Shown here piece after piece: positions 24,801 to 33,831 of a DNA stretch of 56,465 nucleotides. The stretch spans positions 1 through 56,465 of the forward strand of contig NZ_SADV01000028.1 in assembly GCF_006864135.1 (NCBI RefSeq), given 5' to 3'. Positions within the stretch are counted from its first letter, which is position 1. Each line of letters opens with the position of its first letter. Below the pieces are notes generated by a model. That model was not told the DNA's origin. It was given only the letters and a program-made list of their open reading frames with translations, and made no database searches. The stretch comes from Lysinibacillus sphaericus (GTDB taxonomy: Bacteria > Bacillota > Bacilli > Bacillales_A > Planococcaceae). The position numbers and the translations under genes are program-made.

Positions 24801-26444
24801 CTATTTACATTTAAACTTTATGACAAACACTGTACCTTCCGCTCCCGATTGGACACTAATAGTACTATTGTGTAAATCAATTAATTGCTTAGTAATAGCC
24901 AATCCCAGGCCAGTACCCGTTGTATCATCCGTAGTATTTGTCCCTCGATAATATCGCTCAAAGAGGTTATCGAGCTCCTCTTGAGGAATTCCTGGACCTT
25001 GGTCGGCGATTGTCAGCATAATCTCCCGTCCTATATTTTGCGCTTCTACATTTACCTTTGTACCGTCAGGCGTATATTTTTTAGCGTTCGTTATGAGATT
25101 ATCTAAAATGCGCTTTAATAAAAGCTCGTCCGCTTCCAACATAACATCCCCATAAACGTTTACAGACACTTGCTCATCTGCAAATTGAGGTAACCACACA
25201 TTAAGTGGTATCATTACTTTTTCAAGCTTGATCGCTCTATTTTTTAATTGGTACGTATAGGTTAAGTCTTTTATAAGGGCATCCATGTACGTTGCCTTCT
25301 CCTGCATCGTAGTTGCAAAGACACGCATTTCTTCCTTCGACCACTCATAATCCTCAGAAGCTAGCATTGTTGAATAACCATAAATAGAGCTTAACGGTGT
25401 CTTTAAATCATGGGATAAGCCTGTTATCCATTCCTCACGTAATCGCTCTGCATGCTTAATTTGCCTTTCGTTGGAAGAGAGGCGTTTTGATAAGTTATTA
25501 ATCGATTCATCGACTGGCTGAAATAATTTAAATTTCCTTTTTAACTTCCCTGTCTTCCGATGATGGATATTTTTATCTCTTACTTTACTGTAGTCAAACT
25601 GCGTCAGTCGCTCGATACGAGATAATACATAAACGAGTGGGCGTACAAATTGACGAGAAATGCTAATCGATAAAAAGATGATCCCTATTAACAATATAAT
25701 ATGCCCACCAAAGAAGACGGAAACAAATAACACCATCGCTTTATTAAAAGGCTCGTCAAATGGTTTGTACGCTGGATTCGGCATACGTACAACTAGTGTC
25801 GAGCCATCCTCTAAAGAAGTATTTCTCGACAGCTCTTTATACTCAAAAATATCGTAATTCTCTTCCAACAATTGAGGCTTATGGAGCTTCTTATGGCGTT
25901 CACCAATGACTTCTACACGATCCCACTGCTCATTATAGATTTCAACAGATGCCTTCTTATCCTGCAAACGTTGGAGCAGTTCTGAAGAAATCTCCCCTTT
26001 ATCCTTCCAATCTCGAACTACTTCCTCAAAAAGCGGTTGGACAGGTAAAGCCGGAAGGAATAACAAATGGTATTTAGGAATCTCCCACGTGTGCATCCCT
26101 GGCCGTTTAAGAGTCATTATTTCGTTATCTGTCATACTACATAGTTCACATGTGTCTCCCGTGTAATCAACAATGTCCATCGATTGATTGAACAAATATA
26201 ATTGCCCCAAGTTCTCCTCAGCTCGCTTCGCTAAGTAATCAGCAATCTTAATGGAATTTCCTTTTTCTACGACAGCATCATCTTTAATTTCAGAAACACT
26301 CATTATATGAATATCGTCACCGACATGATGATTAATAAAGTATGCAAAAGACACCAAACTTATAATAAAGCCAGTAATAATTAGTAAATAAAAAATGATG
26401 AAATAAGATACAAAACGAAGCGTTAATCTTCTAGCTGGCTTCAT
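24801..26444 (-). CDS. Membrane sensor histidine kinase with extracytoplasmic CxxC
   Basis: 547 residues. Membrane segments at about 13-35 and 238-262 enclose an extracellular sensor domain containing a Cys pair (DTCELCSMTD, about 98-101). A HAMP-like linker follows, then HisKA with the phosphohistidine in WITGLSHDLKTPLSSIYGY and HATPase_c with NLITNAKKYTP, DQGPGIP and GTGLGLAITKQ. It overlaps its OmpR-type regulator by ATGA. Stimulus unknown; a cell-envelope or redox signal is possible given the exposed cysteines. Confidence 0.9.
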   Translation of the reverse strand: MKPARRLTLRFVSYFIIFYLLIITGFIISLVSFAYFINHHVGDDIHIMSVSEIKDDAVVEKGNSIKIADYLAKRAEENLGQLYLFNQSMDIVDYTGDTCELCSMTDNEIMTLKRPGMHTWEIPKYHLLFLPALPVQPLFEEVVRDWKDKGEISSELLQRLQDKKASVEIYNEQWDRVEVIGERHKKLHKPQLLEENYDIFEYKELSRNTSLEDGSTLVVRMPNPAYKPFDEPFNKAMVLFVSVFFGGHIILLIGIIFLSISISRQFVRPLVYVLSRIERLTQFDYSKVRDKNIHHRKTGKLKRKFKLFQPVDESINNLSKRLSSNERQIKHAERLREEWITGLSHDLKTPLSSIYGYSTMLASEDYEWSKEEMRVFATTMQEKATYMDALIKDLTYTYQLKNRAIKLEKVMIPLNVWLPQFADEQVSVNVYGDVMLEADELLLKRILDNLITNAKKYTPDGTKVNVEAQNIGREIMLTIADQGPGIPQEELDNLFERYYRGTNTTDDTTGTGLGLAITKQLIDLHNSTISVQSGAEGTVFVIKFKCK

Positions 26445-27142
26445 GAATGAACATCTCCAACAAGTTTATAACCAATCCCCCTTACAGTAATAATACAAGT
26501 TGGTTTACCCGGATTCTTTTCTATTTTTTCTCGTAGTTTTCGAATATGAACCATCACAGTATTATCATCAAACAAACAGTCACCCCATACACGCTCATAA
26601 ATTTGCTCCTTCGATAATACTTGCCCTGCATTTTCACATAAGTATTTCAATAAGTAGAATAATCTACCGCTAATAATTTCTTTTGTACCATTTACAGTCA
26701 CCTCTGCTGCATCGATATCGAATGTAAATCGACTACATGAAAATAAATGACTACCTGGAGCATCTTTTTTCTTCATATATCTGGTGAGCTGAACCTTCAC
26801 CCTCGCAACAAGCTCAAGTGGATTAAATGGCTTCGTAATATAATCGTCTGCCCCGTTCATAAAACCACGAAGCTTATCTGCATCACTACCTTTTGCCGTT
26901 AAAAAGAATATTGGCGCTTCACTTTGCTCTCGAATCATATTCGCCATATCAAGTCCGCTACCATCCGGGAGCATAATATCTAATAGATAGAAATCAAAAA
27001 CCTTCGTTTCAATTTTTCTTTTTGCTTCTTGAACAGTGTCGCAAAGTGTAATGTTTAAAAATCCTTCTTTTCTCAAGATAATTTCAATCATTTCTGCAAT
27101 TGCACGTTCGTCCTCTAATACTAAAATCGACGCGTCTTGCAT
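26441..27142 (-). CDS. OmpR/PhoB-family response regulator
   Basis: 233 residues: receiver domain (LEDERAIAEM, phosphoacceptor in FYLLDIMLPDGSG, Lys in DDYITKPFNP) and winged-helix DNA-binding domain (LLKYLCENAGQVLSKEQIYERVWGD, TVMVHIRKLREKIEKNPGKPTCIITVRGIGYKL). It forms a two-gene operon with the downstream kinase. The DUF418 gene is transcribed divergently from 104 bases away and is a natural target candidate. Confidence 0.93.
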   Translation of the reverse strand: MQDASILVLEDERAIAEMIEIILRKEGFLNITLCDTVQEAKRKIETKVFDFYLLDIMLPDGSGLDMANMIREQSEAPIFFLTAKGSDADKLRGFMNGADDYITKPFNPLELVARVKVQLTRYMKKKDAPGSHLFSCSRFTFDIDAAEVTVNGTKEIISGRLFYLLKYLCENAGQVLSKEQIYERVWGDCLFDDNTVMVHIRKLREKIEKNPGKPTCIITVRGIGYKLVGDVHS

Positions 27143-27245
27143 GCTATCACCTTCTTTTAAGAATACTTTAAGGTAGCCATCAGTTCACGATAAGCTTTCT
27201 CCACTACAATATGTATAAGATAACCAATTAAGGAGATAAAACGCA

Positions 27246-28421
27246 ATGAAAACTAACCGTGTTACCTTTATTGATACAATGCGTGGTTTTAGCTTATTCG
27301 GCATCTTAATGGCGAATTTATTGATTTTCCAGTTTGGCATGTATGGTAAAGATGAACCAAAAGATCTATCCATCCTCGATAATGGAGCCTGGTATTTTGT
27401 AAAAATCTTTATAGAGGGATCATTTATGCCGATCTTCACCATTTTATTTGGCTTCTCTCTTATTAAGCTTATAGAGTCTATTCGTAGAAAAAAAGATAAG
27501 AGTCGATGGTCCATTTTACGCCGCGCAACAGGGCTAATTGCTTTAGGTTTACTACATAAAACATTTTTATGGGATGGCGATATTTTATTTTCCTACGGGA
27601 TGATGATATTGTTTTTAATTCCATTTATTAATCGTAAACCGAAAACTTTATTCATTTGGGCTGGTATCTTCTTAGTACTTATTACTAGCTTATCATTTGG
27701 TTCCACAGAAGAAACGAAAAAAGAACAGCAAGAGTTAGCAACCTATGTAGAAAAAGCCGACAATGTATACGCTAACGGGAGCTACTTAGACATTTTTAAT
27801 TTCCGTGCAAATGATGTACCTCCGGGTATGGATGATGCAGGATTAGTCTTTGTCTTATTAGTGTTCCTTGCACCAATGTATACTTCTGCATTGACCCTTT
27901 TCGGCATGGGGCTTGCTAAAAAGCAAGCTTTTGTGAATATGGAAGATGAAAAGAAATGGTATAAGCTCGGCGCTCTGCTTGTTCCAATTGGGCTAGCTTT
28001 AAAGAGTCTGAGTTTTATTATAGAAAGCAGTTTTTCCGGTATGCTGTTAATAGGTGGCTCTGAATTATTAGCAGTTGGCTATGTCTGCCTTGCCGCTCTA
28101 ATATATAAAACTCGCCCAGTACAACGTCTCGCTCCTGCCTTTGAGAGTGTTGGTAAACTATCATTAACTAATTATCTAATGCAAACTATTATTTGTACAA
28201 CAGTATTTTATGGATATGGTCTAGGCTTATACGGCAAGTTAGGCGTGTTTGGCGGTATTTTATTTGGAATCGTCGTGTATAGCTTGCAATGTGTTTTCAG
28301 CCTTGCCTATTTCAAGAAATTTAAACGTGGACCATTTGAATCTGTACTGCGTGTATGGACGAATTGGTCTTGGAACGGACAGATCAAAATAAAACAGAAA
28401 GGAAGTACTTTACATGAATAG
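27246..28421 (+). CDS. DUF418-family polytopic membrane protein (YeiB-like)
   Basis: 391 residues, ten or so membrane segments. Typical features of the family: start with R-x-x-x-x-D-x-x-R-G (TFIDTMRGFSLFGILMANL), EGSFMPIFTILFGFSL near 58, GLLHKTFLWDGDILFSYGMMI near 105 and the DUF418 domain with GKLSLTNYLMQTIICTTVFYG near 300. The role is unknown; relatives are linked to transport or acyltransfer at the membrane. It follows the start box AAGGAGAT and may be controlled by the divergent two-component system. It overlaps a tiny downstream ORF. Confidence 0.88.
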   Translation: MKTNRVTFIDTMRGFSLFGILMANLLIFQFGMYGKDEPKDLSILDNGAWYFVKIFIEGSFMPIFTILFGFSLIKLIESIRRKKDKSRWSILRRATGLIALGLLHKTFLWDGDILFSYGMMILFLIPFINRKPKTLFIWAGIFLVLITSLSFGSTEETKKEQQELATYVEKADNVYANGSYLDIFNFRANDVPPGMDDAGLVFVLLVFLAPMYTSALTLFGMGLAKKQAFVNMEDEKKWYKLGALLVPIGLALKSLSFIIESSFSGMLLIGGSELLAVGYVCLAALIYKTRPVQRLAPAFESVGKLSLTNYLMQTIICTTVFYGYGLGLYGKLGVFGGILFGIVVYSLQCVFSLAYFKKFKRGPFESVLRVWTNWSWNGQIKIKQKGSTLHE

Positions 28422-28509
28422 TGGCTCCAAAGAGGACTTTACAGATACATGGTGGTTCTTAGGAATCTGTACTGCTGTAGCTGCCGTTTTAACACTATTT
28501 GCTTTTTAA
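28414..28509 (+). CDS. 31-residue membrane peptide coupled to the DUF418 gene
   Basis: ATG at 28414 lies inside the last codons of the DUF418 gene (8-base overlap) with AGAAAGG about 10 bases upstream. The product MNSGSKEDFTDTWWFLGICT + AVAAVLTLFAF has an acidic N-terminus and one membrane helix. Overlap, ribosome binding site and a clean membrane profile support translation. No family is recognised. Confidence 0.55.
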   Translation: MNSGSKEDFTDTWWFLGICTAVAAVLTLFAF

Positions 28510-28570
28510 TATAACAATCAACTTTACTTGGGAACAACTATATAACAATATCTTGGAATTCGTTTTCGTT

Positions 28571-28627
28571 CGCCCCCTACTGTATACTATGACTACACAT
28601 ACTATACAGCTTAGGGGGCGTTTTTTT
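28571..28627 (+). terminator. Terminator hairpin whose right arm contains the ypsA ribosome binding site
   Basis: CGCCCCCTA (28571-28579) pairs with TAGGGGGCG (28612-28620), extended by CTGTATA/TATACAG, and is followed by TTTTTTT. It would end the DUF418 transcript. AGGGGG in the right arm is also the only Shine-Dalgarno for the TTG start of ypsA at 28626, so the hairpin could hide that site in read-through RNA. Confidence 0.8.
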
Positions 28628-29180
28628 GCTACAGCGAATTATTATTACTGGCTATAGACCACATGAATTGGGCATTTTTAATGACAAGCACCCCGGCATT
28701 GCCATTATAAAAAAAGCACTCGAAAACCGTCTGCGTATATTGATCGATGAAGGTTTAGAATGGGTAATTATTAGTGGCCAGCAAGGTGTAGAAACATGGA
28801 CTGCTGAGGTTATACTTATGTTAAGAGAGGAATTTCCTCATTTAAAATATTCTGTTATCACTCCTTTTTTAGAGCAAGAAAAAAATTGGCAGGAACATAA
28901 AAAAGAGAAATATCAAGCATTAATAGCTCAAGCAGACTTCGTAACGAGTGTAACGAAAAAACCATACGAGGCTCCGTGGCAATTTATCGAAAGAGACAAA
29001 TTCATTATCCAAAATACAGATGGTCTGCTGCTTATTTATGATGAAGAAAATGAAGGCTCTCCGAAATATATGAAGCGTCTAGCAGAAAAATATATGGAAA
29101 CACACGACTATATACTTTTGATGATTACCGCTTATGATTTACAAGTAGTAGCAGAAGAAATGCAGCAACAAGATTGGTAG
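28626..29180 (+). CDS. ypsA: YpsA family protein (DUF1273, SLOG superfamily)
   Basis: 184 residues matching Bacillus YpsA along its length: ITGYRPHELGIF near the start, GLEWVIISGQQGVETW (the SLOG nucleotide-binding region), ITPFLEQEKNWQEHKKEKY and DGLLLIYDEENEGSPKYM. The superfamily binds nucleotide-derived ligands such as ADP-ribose; YpsA affects cell division and glucose stress in Bacillus and Staphylococcus. Start TTG is set by AGGGGG 7 bases upstream. It lacks the usual ypsA neighbour gpsB in the window. Confidence 0.9.
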   Translation: MLQRIIITGYRPHELGIFNDKHPGIAIIKKALENRLRILIDEGLEWVIISGQQGVETWTAEVILMLREEFPHLKYSVITPFLEQEKNWQEHKKEKYQALIAQADFVTSVTKKPYEAPWQFIERDKFIIQNTDGLLLIYDEENEGSPKYMKRLAEKYMETHDYILLMITAYDLQVVAEEMQQQDW

Positions 29181-29242
29181 GGAAAATATTGCTATAATTT
29201 TCCGATAATTATATACTTGAACTATATTAGTCTAGACTTATG

Positions 29243-29358
29243 GATCATCATAATAGCGTGTGGTTGATCTCCATTCCGACTGGGCGCTTTCCAGGAGTCG
29301 CCCAGTCTCACTCCAATCAACTTATATAAAAAAATATCATCCCTAACTTTAGGTGATA
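29243..29358 (+). repeat. Dispersed intergenic repeat, copy b (short form)
   Basis: GTGTGGTTGATCTCCATTCC then CTGGGCGCTTTCCAGGAGTCGCCCAG hairpin then CACTCCAATCAACTTA, with outer ATCATCA and TAGGTGAT arms. It lacks the central block present in copies c and d. Confidence 0.75.
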
Positions 29359-29427
29359 AGTATTAGCAATAGGTTACGTCTTTTTTCTACCCTTTAGTGC
29401 TAATTTCTAAAAAGGAGCTGCTAACAT

Positions 29428-29742
29428 TTGAGTAAAAAAATCGAAATGGTTCTTGAGTCGTCGCCGGTGAATGTTTCTCATGATACGTACCGCAGAGAGT
29501 GCAAATATACACGCGGGATTCATATTGAAGAACAAGAGTTTAAAGCAATTTTGGATGCAATGTGCCACGATTCTCGCTTGTATTTTGATTTCCATAATCC
29601 ACGCAGAGAGATTAAAAAAGGAACATATTTAAATGGACACTCTGGGTTAGCGCGTAGTATTTATAATTACTATAAAACAAATCATAACATTGAACTGACC
29701 GAGATTATAAACGGTAAAGATTTTTATGTAAAAATAATATAA
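29428..29742 (+). CDS. Hypothetical protein, 104 residues
   Basis: Starts at TTG with AAAGGAG 10 bases upstream and ends before a good terminator, so it reads as a single-gene unit. The product is soluble, rich in charged residues, with RRECKYTRGIHIEEQEFKAILDAMCHD and a C-terminal YLNGHSGLARSIYNYYKTNHNIELTEI. No motif is recognised and no function is proposed. Confidence 0.75.
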   Translation: MSKKIEMVLESSPVNVSHDTYRRECKYTRGIHIEEQEFKAILDAMCHDSRLYFDFHNPRREIKKGTYLNGHSGLARSIYNYYKTNHNIELTEIINGKDFYVKII

Positions 29743-29757
29743 AAATTTCATATTTTT

Positions 29758-29791
29758 AAAGTGGGTTGTTTCTTACATAACAGCCCACTTT
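29758..29791 (+). terminator. Terminator of gene 29428-29742
   Basis: AAAGTGGGTTGTT pairs with AACAGCCCACTTT, ending in TTT; 16 bases after the stop codon. Confidence 0.8.
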
Positions 29792-29800
29792 CATGTCCGT

Positions 29801-29832
29801 AAAAAAGAGCTACCCTATATGAGAGTAGCTCT
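29801..29832 (-). terminator. Terminator of tcyP
   Basis: AGAGCTAC and GTAGCTCT form the stem, with TTTTTT following on the minus strand, just beyond the tcyP stop. Confidence 0.82.
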
Positions 29833-29838
29833 GTCTTT

Positions 29839-31233
29839 TTATAAATCTGAAACTTGAGCACCTAATTCTTTATTATTGTACATTTCAGTGTCCAATTCTT
29901 TTGTAATACGTGCTGTTGTCACACCTGCAGTCATTGAACCACTTACATTAAGTGCAGTACGGCCCATGTCGATCAATGGCTCAACTGAGATTAATACACC
30001 CGCAAGTGCAATCGGTAAATTAAGTGCTGATAATACTAGAATTGCTGCGAATGTCGCACCACCACCAACACCAGCTACACCAAATGAGCTGACAGCTACA
30101 ACTGCAATAACAGTAATGATAAATACTGGATCAAGTGGATTAATCCCAACTGTCGGTGCAATCATAATCGCTAGCATTGCAGGATAAACACCAGCACAGC
30201 CATTTTGACCAATAGATAGACCAAATGAACCCGAGAAGTTCGCAATACCCTCAGGTACACCAAGACGACCTGTTTGTGTTTTAATATTCATTGGTAAAGC
30301 ACCTGCACTTGAACGTGAAGTGAAGGCAAATAATAATGTTTCCGCAGTTTTCTTTAAGTACGTAAATGGATTTAACCCGCTTAAAGTAAGAATTAATAAG
30401 TGTACGATAAACACGATAATTAACGCTACATAAGATGCAACAACAAACTTACCTAGGTTATAGATTGCCCCGAAATCAGATGTCGCAACTGTACGTGCCA
30501 TAATTGCTAAAATACCATATGGTGTTAAACGTAAGACAATTGTTACAACGCCCATTACTAATGCATAAATGGCATCCAAGCCCTTTTTAATAGTAGCTGC
30601 AGTGTCTCCATCCTTACGTGCTACACGTAAATAAGCAAAACCTAAAAATGCTGAAAAAATTACAACAGCAATTGTTGATGTAGATCGAGCACCTGTTAAA
30701 TCTAAAAATGGGTTCGCTGGGAATAACTCAATAATTTGAGTTGGTAAATCCGGCGCAGTTAATCCAGAAGTTTTTTCCTCTAAATACGCCCCACGCTCTG
30801 CCTCTACAGCACCTTGCATAATATGTGAAGCATCTAAATGAAACACTGTTGCTGAAAAAATACCAACAGCAGCTGATACAGCAGTTGTACCGATTAAAAT
30901 AACTAAAATCAGAGCTGCCATTCTCCCGAAGTTTTTACCAACCTTCATTTTCGTGAAGGCGATTAAGATAGAAATAAAAATTAATGGCATCGCAACCATT
31001 TGTAGTAATTTAACATAACCAGTACCAATAATATTGTACCAATTTGATGTTTTAGCTAACACATCAGAATCAATACCATATATTAAATGGAGTCCAAGAC
31101 CAAGTACAATACCTAAGCCTAAAGCCGTAAAAACACGATTTGAAAACTTAACGTGCTTTTTATTCATAAAATATAAAATTCCAACGAATACGAGTAAGAC
31201 GGCAACGTTAAGAATAATTTGTAATGTAGACAA
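29839..31233 (-). CDS. tcyP: L-cystine:cation symporter TcyP (dicarboxylate symporter fold)
   Basis: 464 residues, equal to Bacillus TcyP. It has the sodium:dicarboxylate symporter pattern: VKLLQMVAMPLIFISILIAF near 73, the serine-rich hairpin FAFTSRSSAGALPMNIKT near 297 and the GCAGVYPAMLAIMIAP region. It imports cystine, an external sulfur source. AGGAGG precedes the ATG. Monocistronic. Its presence in the same stretch as sulfide-handling genes may be coincidence; it is 5 kb from them with other genes between. Confidence 0.9.
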   Translation of the reverse strand: MSTLQIILNVAVLLVFVGILYFMNKKHVKFSNRVFTALGLGIVLGLGLHLIYGIDSDVLAKTSNWYNIIGTGYVKLLQMVAMPLIFISILIAFTKMKVGKNFGRMAALILVILIGTTAVSAAVGIFSATVFHLDASHIMQGAVEAERGAYLEEKTSGLTAPDLPTQIIELFPANPFLDLTGARSTSTIAVVIFSAFLGFAYLRVARKDGDTAATIKKGLDAIYALVMGVVTIVLRLTPYGILAIMARTVATSDFGAIYNLGKFVVASYVALIIVFIVHLLILTLSGLNPFTYLKKTAETLLFAFTSRSSAGALPMNIKTQTGRLGVPEGIANFSGSFGLSIGQNGCAGVYPAMLAIMIAPTVGINPLDPVFIITVIAVVAVSSFGVAGVGGGATFAAILVLSALNLPIALAGVLISVEPLIDMGRTALNVSGSMTAGVTTARITKELDTEMYNNKELGAQVSDL

Positions 31234-31433
31234 TGAAAAGCCTCCTAAGAAGTTTAATTATAATGTAATCGAATTATATACCTATAATCCCTATAATTCA
31301 AGTATGTTTTATTTAGATTAATAATTTTCTAATGTGAAAGAATTTTATTTCTTTTGATTATGCCCTAAAAACGAAATTTAATAAAAAATGCTTATTGAAT
31401 ATGTACATCTTCTTCGCGGAAAGCGACCATTAT

Positions 31434-31467
31434 AAAAAAAGACTGTGGGCAAGCTTGCCTACAGTCT
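31434..31467 (-). terminator. Terminator of the EAL / GGDEF gene pair
   Basis: A 14-bp stem AGACTGTAGGCAAG/CTTGCCCACAGTCT with almost no loop, followed by seven T on the minus strand, 13 bases after the GGDEF gene stop. Confidence 0.85.
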
Positions 31468-31479
31468 GACCTATTTCGC

Positions 31480-32442
31480 CTAATGAACGAGGTAGGTTTC
31501 TTTTTCATTGTCATGAATGAGATAACAACTTCCCGTAATTTTTTTACATTGCTTTTTTACACGTGTCACCGCATCCGACAATTGGTCAACAGATTCAAAT
31601 TGCTGATATTGATTAGTCATAACCGCAATGGATAGCGTGATACAAGATAAAGGCTCTAATTCACCAGCTCTATTTTGTACTTGTAAGTATGTTAAATCCC
31701 CCACATCATAAAAGCTTAAAATAAATGCATCAAACTCATCAATAATTTTTTGACAGATTGGGGCAACCTCATAATGCGGAAGAATCGCAACGAAATCATC
31801 TCCACCAATATGTCCTAAAAAATCTTCTGTACCCACGATATTTCTTTTCAAAATATCGGTTAAATACAGTAATATCTTGTCCCCTTTATTAAAACCGTAC
31901 GTGTCATTGTATGATTTAAAATGGTCTAAATCAAAATACATTAAACTATATTGCGGTAGCTGCAATGCTTCCTCTAGCTTTTCATCAATTAATTTATTGC
32001 CAGGAAGACTACTTAATGGATTTAAAAAACTAGCAATAGCTACTTGTGTGTCTACTAGCTTCAACAGTAGCTCCCGAATACTTACCACGCCGTAATATAA
32101 GTCATTCCTTGTTACAACCACATCATCATATAGGTCCTCTGAAGGTCTAGACATTGCTAATGTACTGACCTCTGTTATAGGTATATTGCGATCTACAATG
32201 AAAGGATTTTCTTTAATAATAAGCTGATTATGTCGTCCGATAAATAAATTATAGCCATACCTTGTACCAATTTTTTGATAGAAATGTGTACGTGTAATAT
32301 GGCCAATTGGTTTGTCATCTCGGACAACGACAACACTACGTAATGACGGATTATTTATAAAAAGTAAATCCACCTCTTGATTTTTCACAAATTCATCAAT
32401 ACAAGGAACATTTTCTATGACTTCCCCTATCTTCATGGTCAC
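31480..32442 (-). CDS. CBS-pair plus GGDEF diguanylate cyclase-like protein
   Basis: 320 residues. Residues 1-125 form two CBS motifs (PSLRSVVVVRDDKPIGHITRTHF; DVVVTRNDLYYGVVSIRELL). Residues 150-310 are a GGDEF domain with DLDHFKSYNDTYGFNKGD and the active loop HIGGDDFVAI (GGDDF, a functional variant). It would make cyclic di-GMP under adenine-nucleotide or other CBS control. Start is GTG or the ATG two codons later (32436), with AAGGATGG upstream. It overlaps the EAL gene by 47 bases in another frame. I recall EAL-CBS-GGDEF occurring as a single protein, so this looks like a split or paired version. Confidence 0.87.
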   Translation of the reverse strand: MTMKIGEVIENVPCIDEFVKNQEVDLLFINNPSLRSVVVVRDDKPIGHITRTHFYQKIGTRYGYNLFIGRHNQLIIKENPFIVDRNIPITEVSTLAMSRPSEDLYDDVVVTRNDLYYGVVSIRELLLKLVDTQVAIASFLNPLSSLPGNKLIDEKLEEALQLPQYSLMYFDLDHFKSYNDTYGFNKGDKILLYLTDILKRNIVGTEDFLGHIGGDDFVAILPHYEVAPICQKIIDEFDAFILSFYDVGDLTYLQVQNRAGELEPLSCITLSIAVMTNQYQQFESVDQLSDAVTRVKKQCKKITGSCYLIHDNEKETYLVH

Positions 32443-33295
32443 CCATCCTTATTTTCCCCAAATGTATTTCCTTTGCGGGTTTCCCTACCGCATAACCTTG
32501 TGCGTAGTGGATTCCAATAGTATGTAAATACTCAAGTTCTTCCTGGCGTTCAATACCCTCTGCAATAATTTTTGTCTCAGCCTGCTCTGCGTATCTCATC
32601 AGCAATGTAACGAGCTGCTGCTGTTCGCTGTTTTTATCAATAAATTGTATTAAAGAACGGTCTAGCTTAATAAACTCAGGCTTTAAGTAAATAAGCGTTT
32701 TCAAGCTATTATAGCCTGAACCCACATCATCCACTGCAATTCGGTAGCCCTGTGATCGATAATGTGATAATACACGTTCAAACTGTGCAAAATCTACCAC
32801 TGCACTACGTTCAGTGAGCTCAAACACTACCTGCTGTGGTTTTATGCCAAGCTCCTTTAATAGCTCCAAGGTTTCACCACTATGGTAGCTCTTATCTAGT
32901 AAAACATTAGGATGTATATTGACGAATACTAGAAAATCTCGATTCACCCATTCTCCGTGCAGTCGTTCTTTAAAACGCTGCAGTGAAAGATTACGACAAA
33001 AACATTCAAATAAAAATACACAGTCTGTTTGCCCAATAAATTCATAAAACTGATCGACACTATGAAACAATACGGAAGGCTCTGGACGATTTAATACCTC
33101 AAAGCCAACCGTTTGCCTCGTCTGTAAATCGACGATAGGCTGAAAATAAGTATGTAAATTCTTGTCCTGAATAATTTGTTTCAAAGCTTTTAAACGTTTT
33201 ATATAGAGAGTATTGTTTTGATGCTGCCCGTATAAATACTTTAAATAAGAAAATAAATTACTTGTTTTTATGCTTTGTCTCACAACAGACTCCAT
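32396..33295 (-). CDS. EAL-domain cyclic di-GMP phosphodiesterase
   Basis: 299 residues. The EAL signature reads FEVLNRPEP (ExLxR kept) near 78; other catalytic motifs are present: FVNIHPNVL (metal-binding Asn), FELTER, AVDDVGSGYNSLKTLIYLKPEFIKLDRSLI with the DD pair, AEGIERQEEL and QGYAVGKP. It should hydrolyse cyclic di-GMP. The last 20 residues run into the start of the CBS-GGDEF gene. No membrane segment. With its neighbour it forms a make-and-break pair for cyclic di-GMP. Confidence 0.9.
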   Translation of the reverse strand: MESVVRQSIKTSNLFSYLKYLYGQHQNNTLYIKRLKALKQIIQDKNLHTYFQPIVDLQTRQTVGFEVLNRPEPSVLFHSVDQFYEFIGQTDCVFLFECFCRNLSLQRFKERLHGEWVNRDFLVFVNIHPNVLLDKSYHSGETLELLKELGIKPQQVVFELTERSAVVDFAQFERVLSHYRSQGYRIAVDDVGSGYNSLKTLIYLKPEFIKLDRSLIQFIDKNSEQQQLVTLLMRYAEQAETKIIAEGIERQEELEYLHTIGIHYAQGYAVGKPAKEIHLGKIRMGDHEDRGSHRKCSLY

Positions 33296-33613
33296 TCTCG
33301 CACCTCTTAAATTGGTTATTAGGGTCTATTGTACGCTTGGATTGTAAATGTACTGTGAATAATATGTAAAAAGAGGTGGCTCTAGCACTAGAAATCCTTT
33401 TCAACCGTTGACATTGCTCTATTAAAAGTAATCTTAATTACTTGATAGAGTAGTATATTTTTCGCAATATACAATATATTCAATCAACTCATTGATATAA
33501 ATTGTAAATAGTGTATGCTTATAATTAATAGTATTTTATTAACTTTTATAGGAATTTGTTATTTTTACAGTACTACACTAATTCAACCCCATAAGCAAAA
33601 CGTATACCATGTA
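33296..33613. other. AT-rich gap upstream of the EAL gene
   Basis: No gene or clear terminator is visible. It probably contains the promoter for the EAL gene. Confidence 0.4.
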
Positions 33614-33735
33614 TTAGTTGATTGGGGTGAAGGCTGAGCAACTCCTTGGGGATCATAGCGTCACATATGAAACCCAAGGAGCTCAAGCCTCATCGGACTC
33701 CCCCAGGGAAGATCCCAATCGGAGCGGAAATCGCC
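33614..33735 (-). repeat. Dispersed intergenic repeat, copy c
   Basis: Inverse orientation to copy d: AGTTGATTGGGGTGAAGGCT at the left, CTCCTTGGGGATCATAGCGT and CTCATCGGACTCCCCCAGGGA inside, AATCGGAGCGGAAATCGCC at the right. Confidence 0.78.
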
Positions 33736-33831
33736 CTCACGTTATGGCAATAATTCTTTATAATAAAAAGATTTGTTCTTTATAGGGAAACTTATTTAGA
33801 TAAAAACTATTTTCAAGGGAGGATCCTGTTA

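Noticed and set aside
32396..32460. Programmed frameshift joining the EAL and GGDEF genes
   Set aside because: Shifting at GGGGAAAA in either direction leads to a stop within a few codons.
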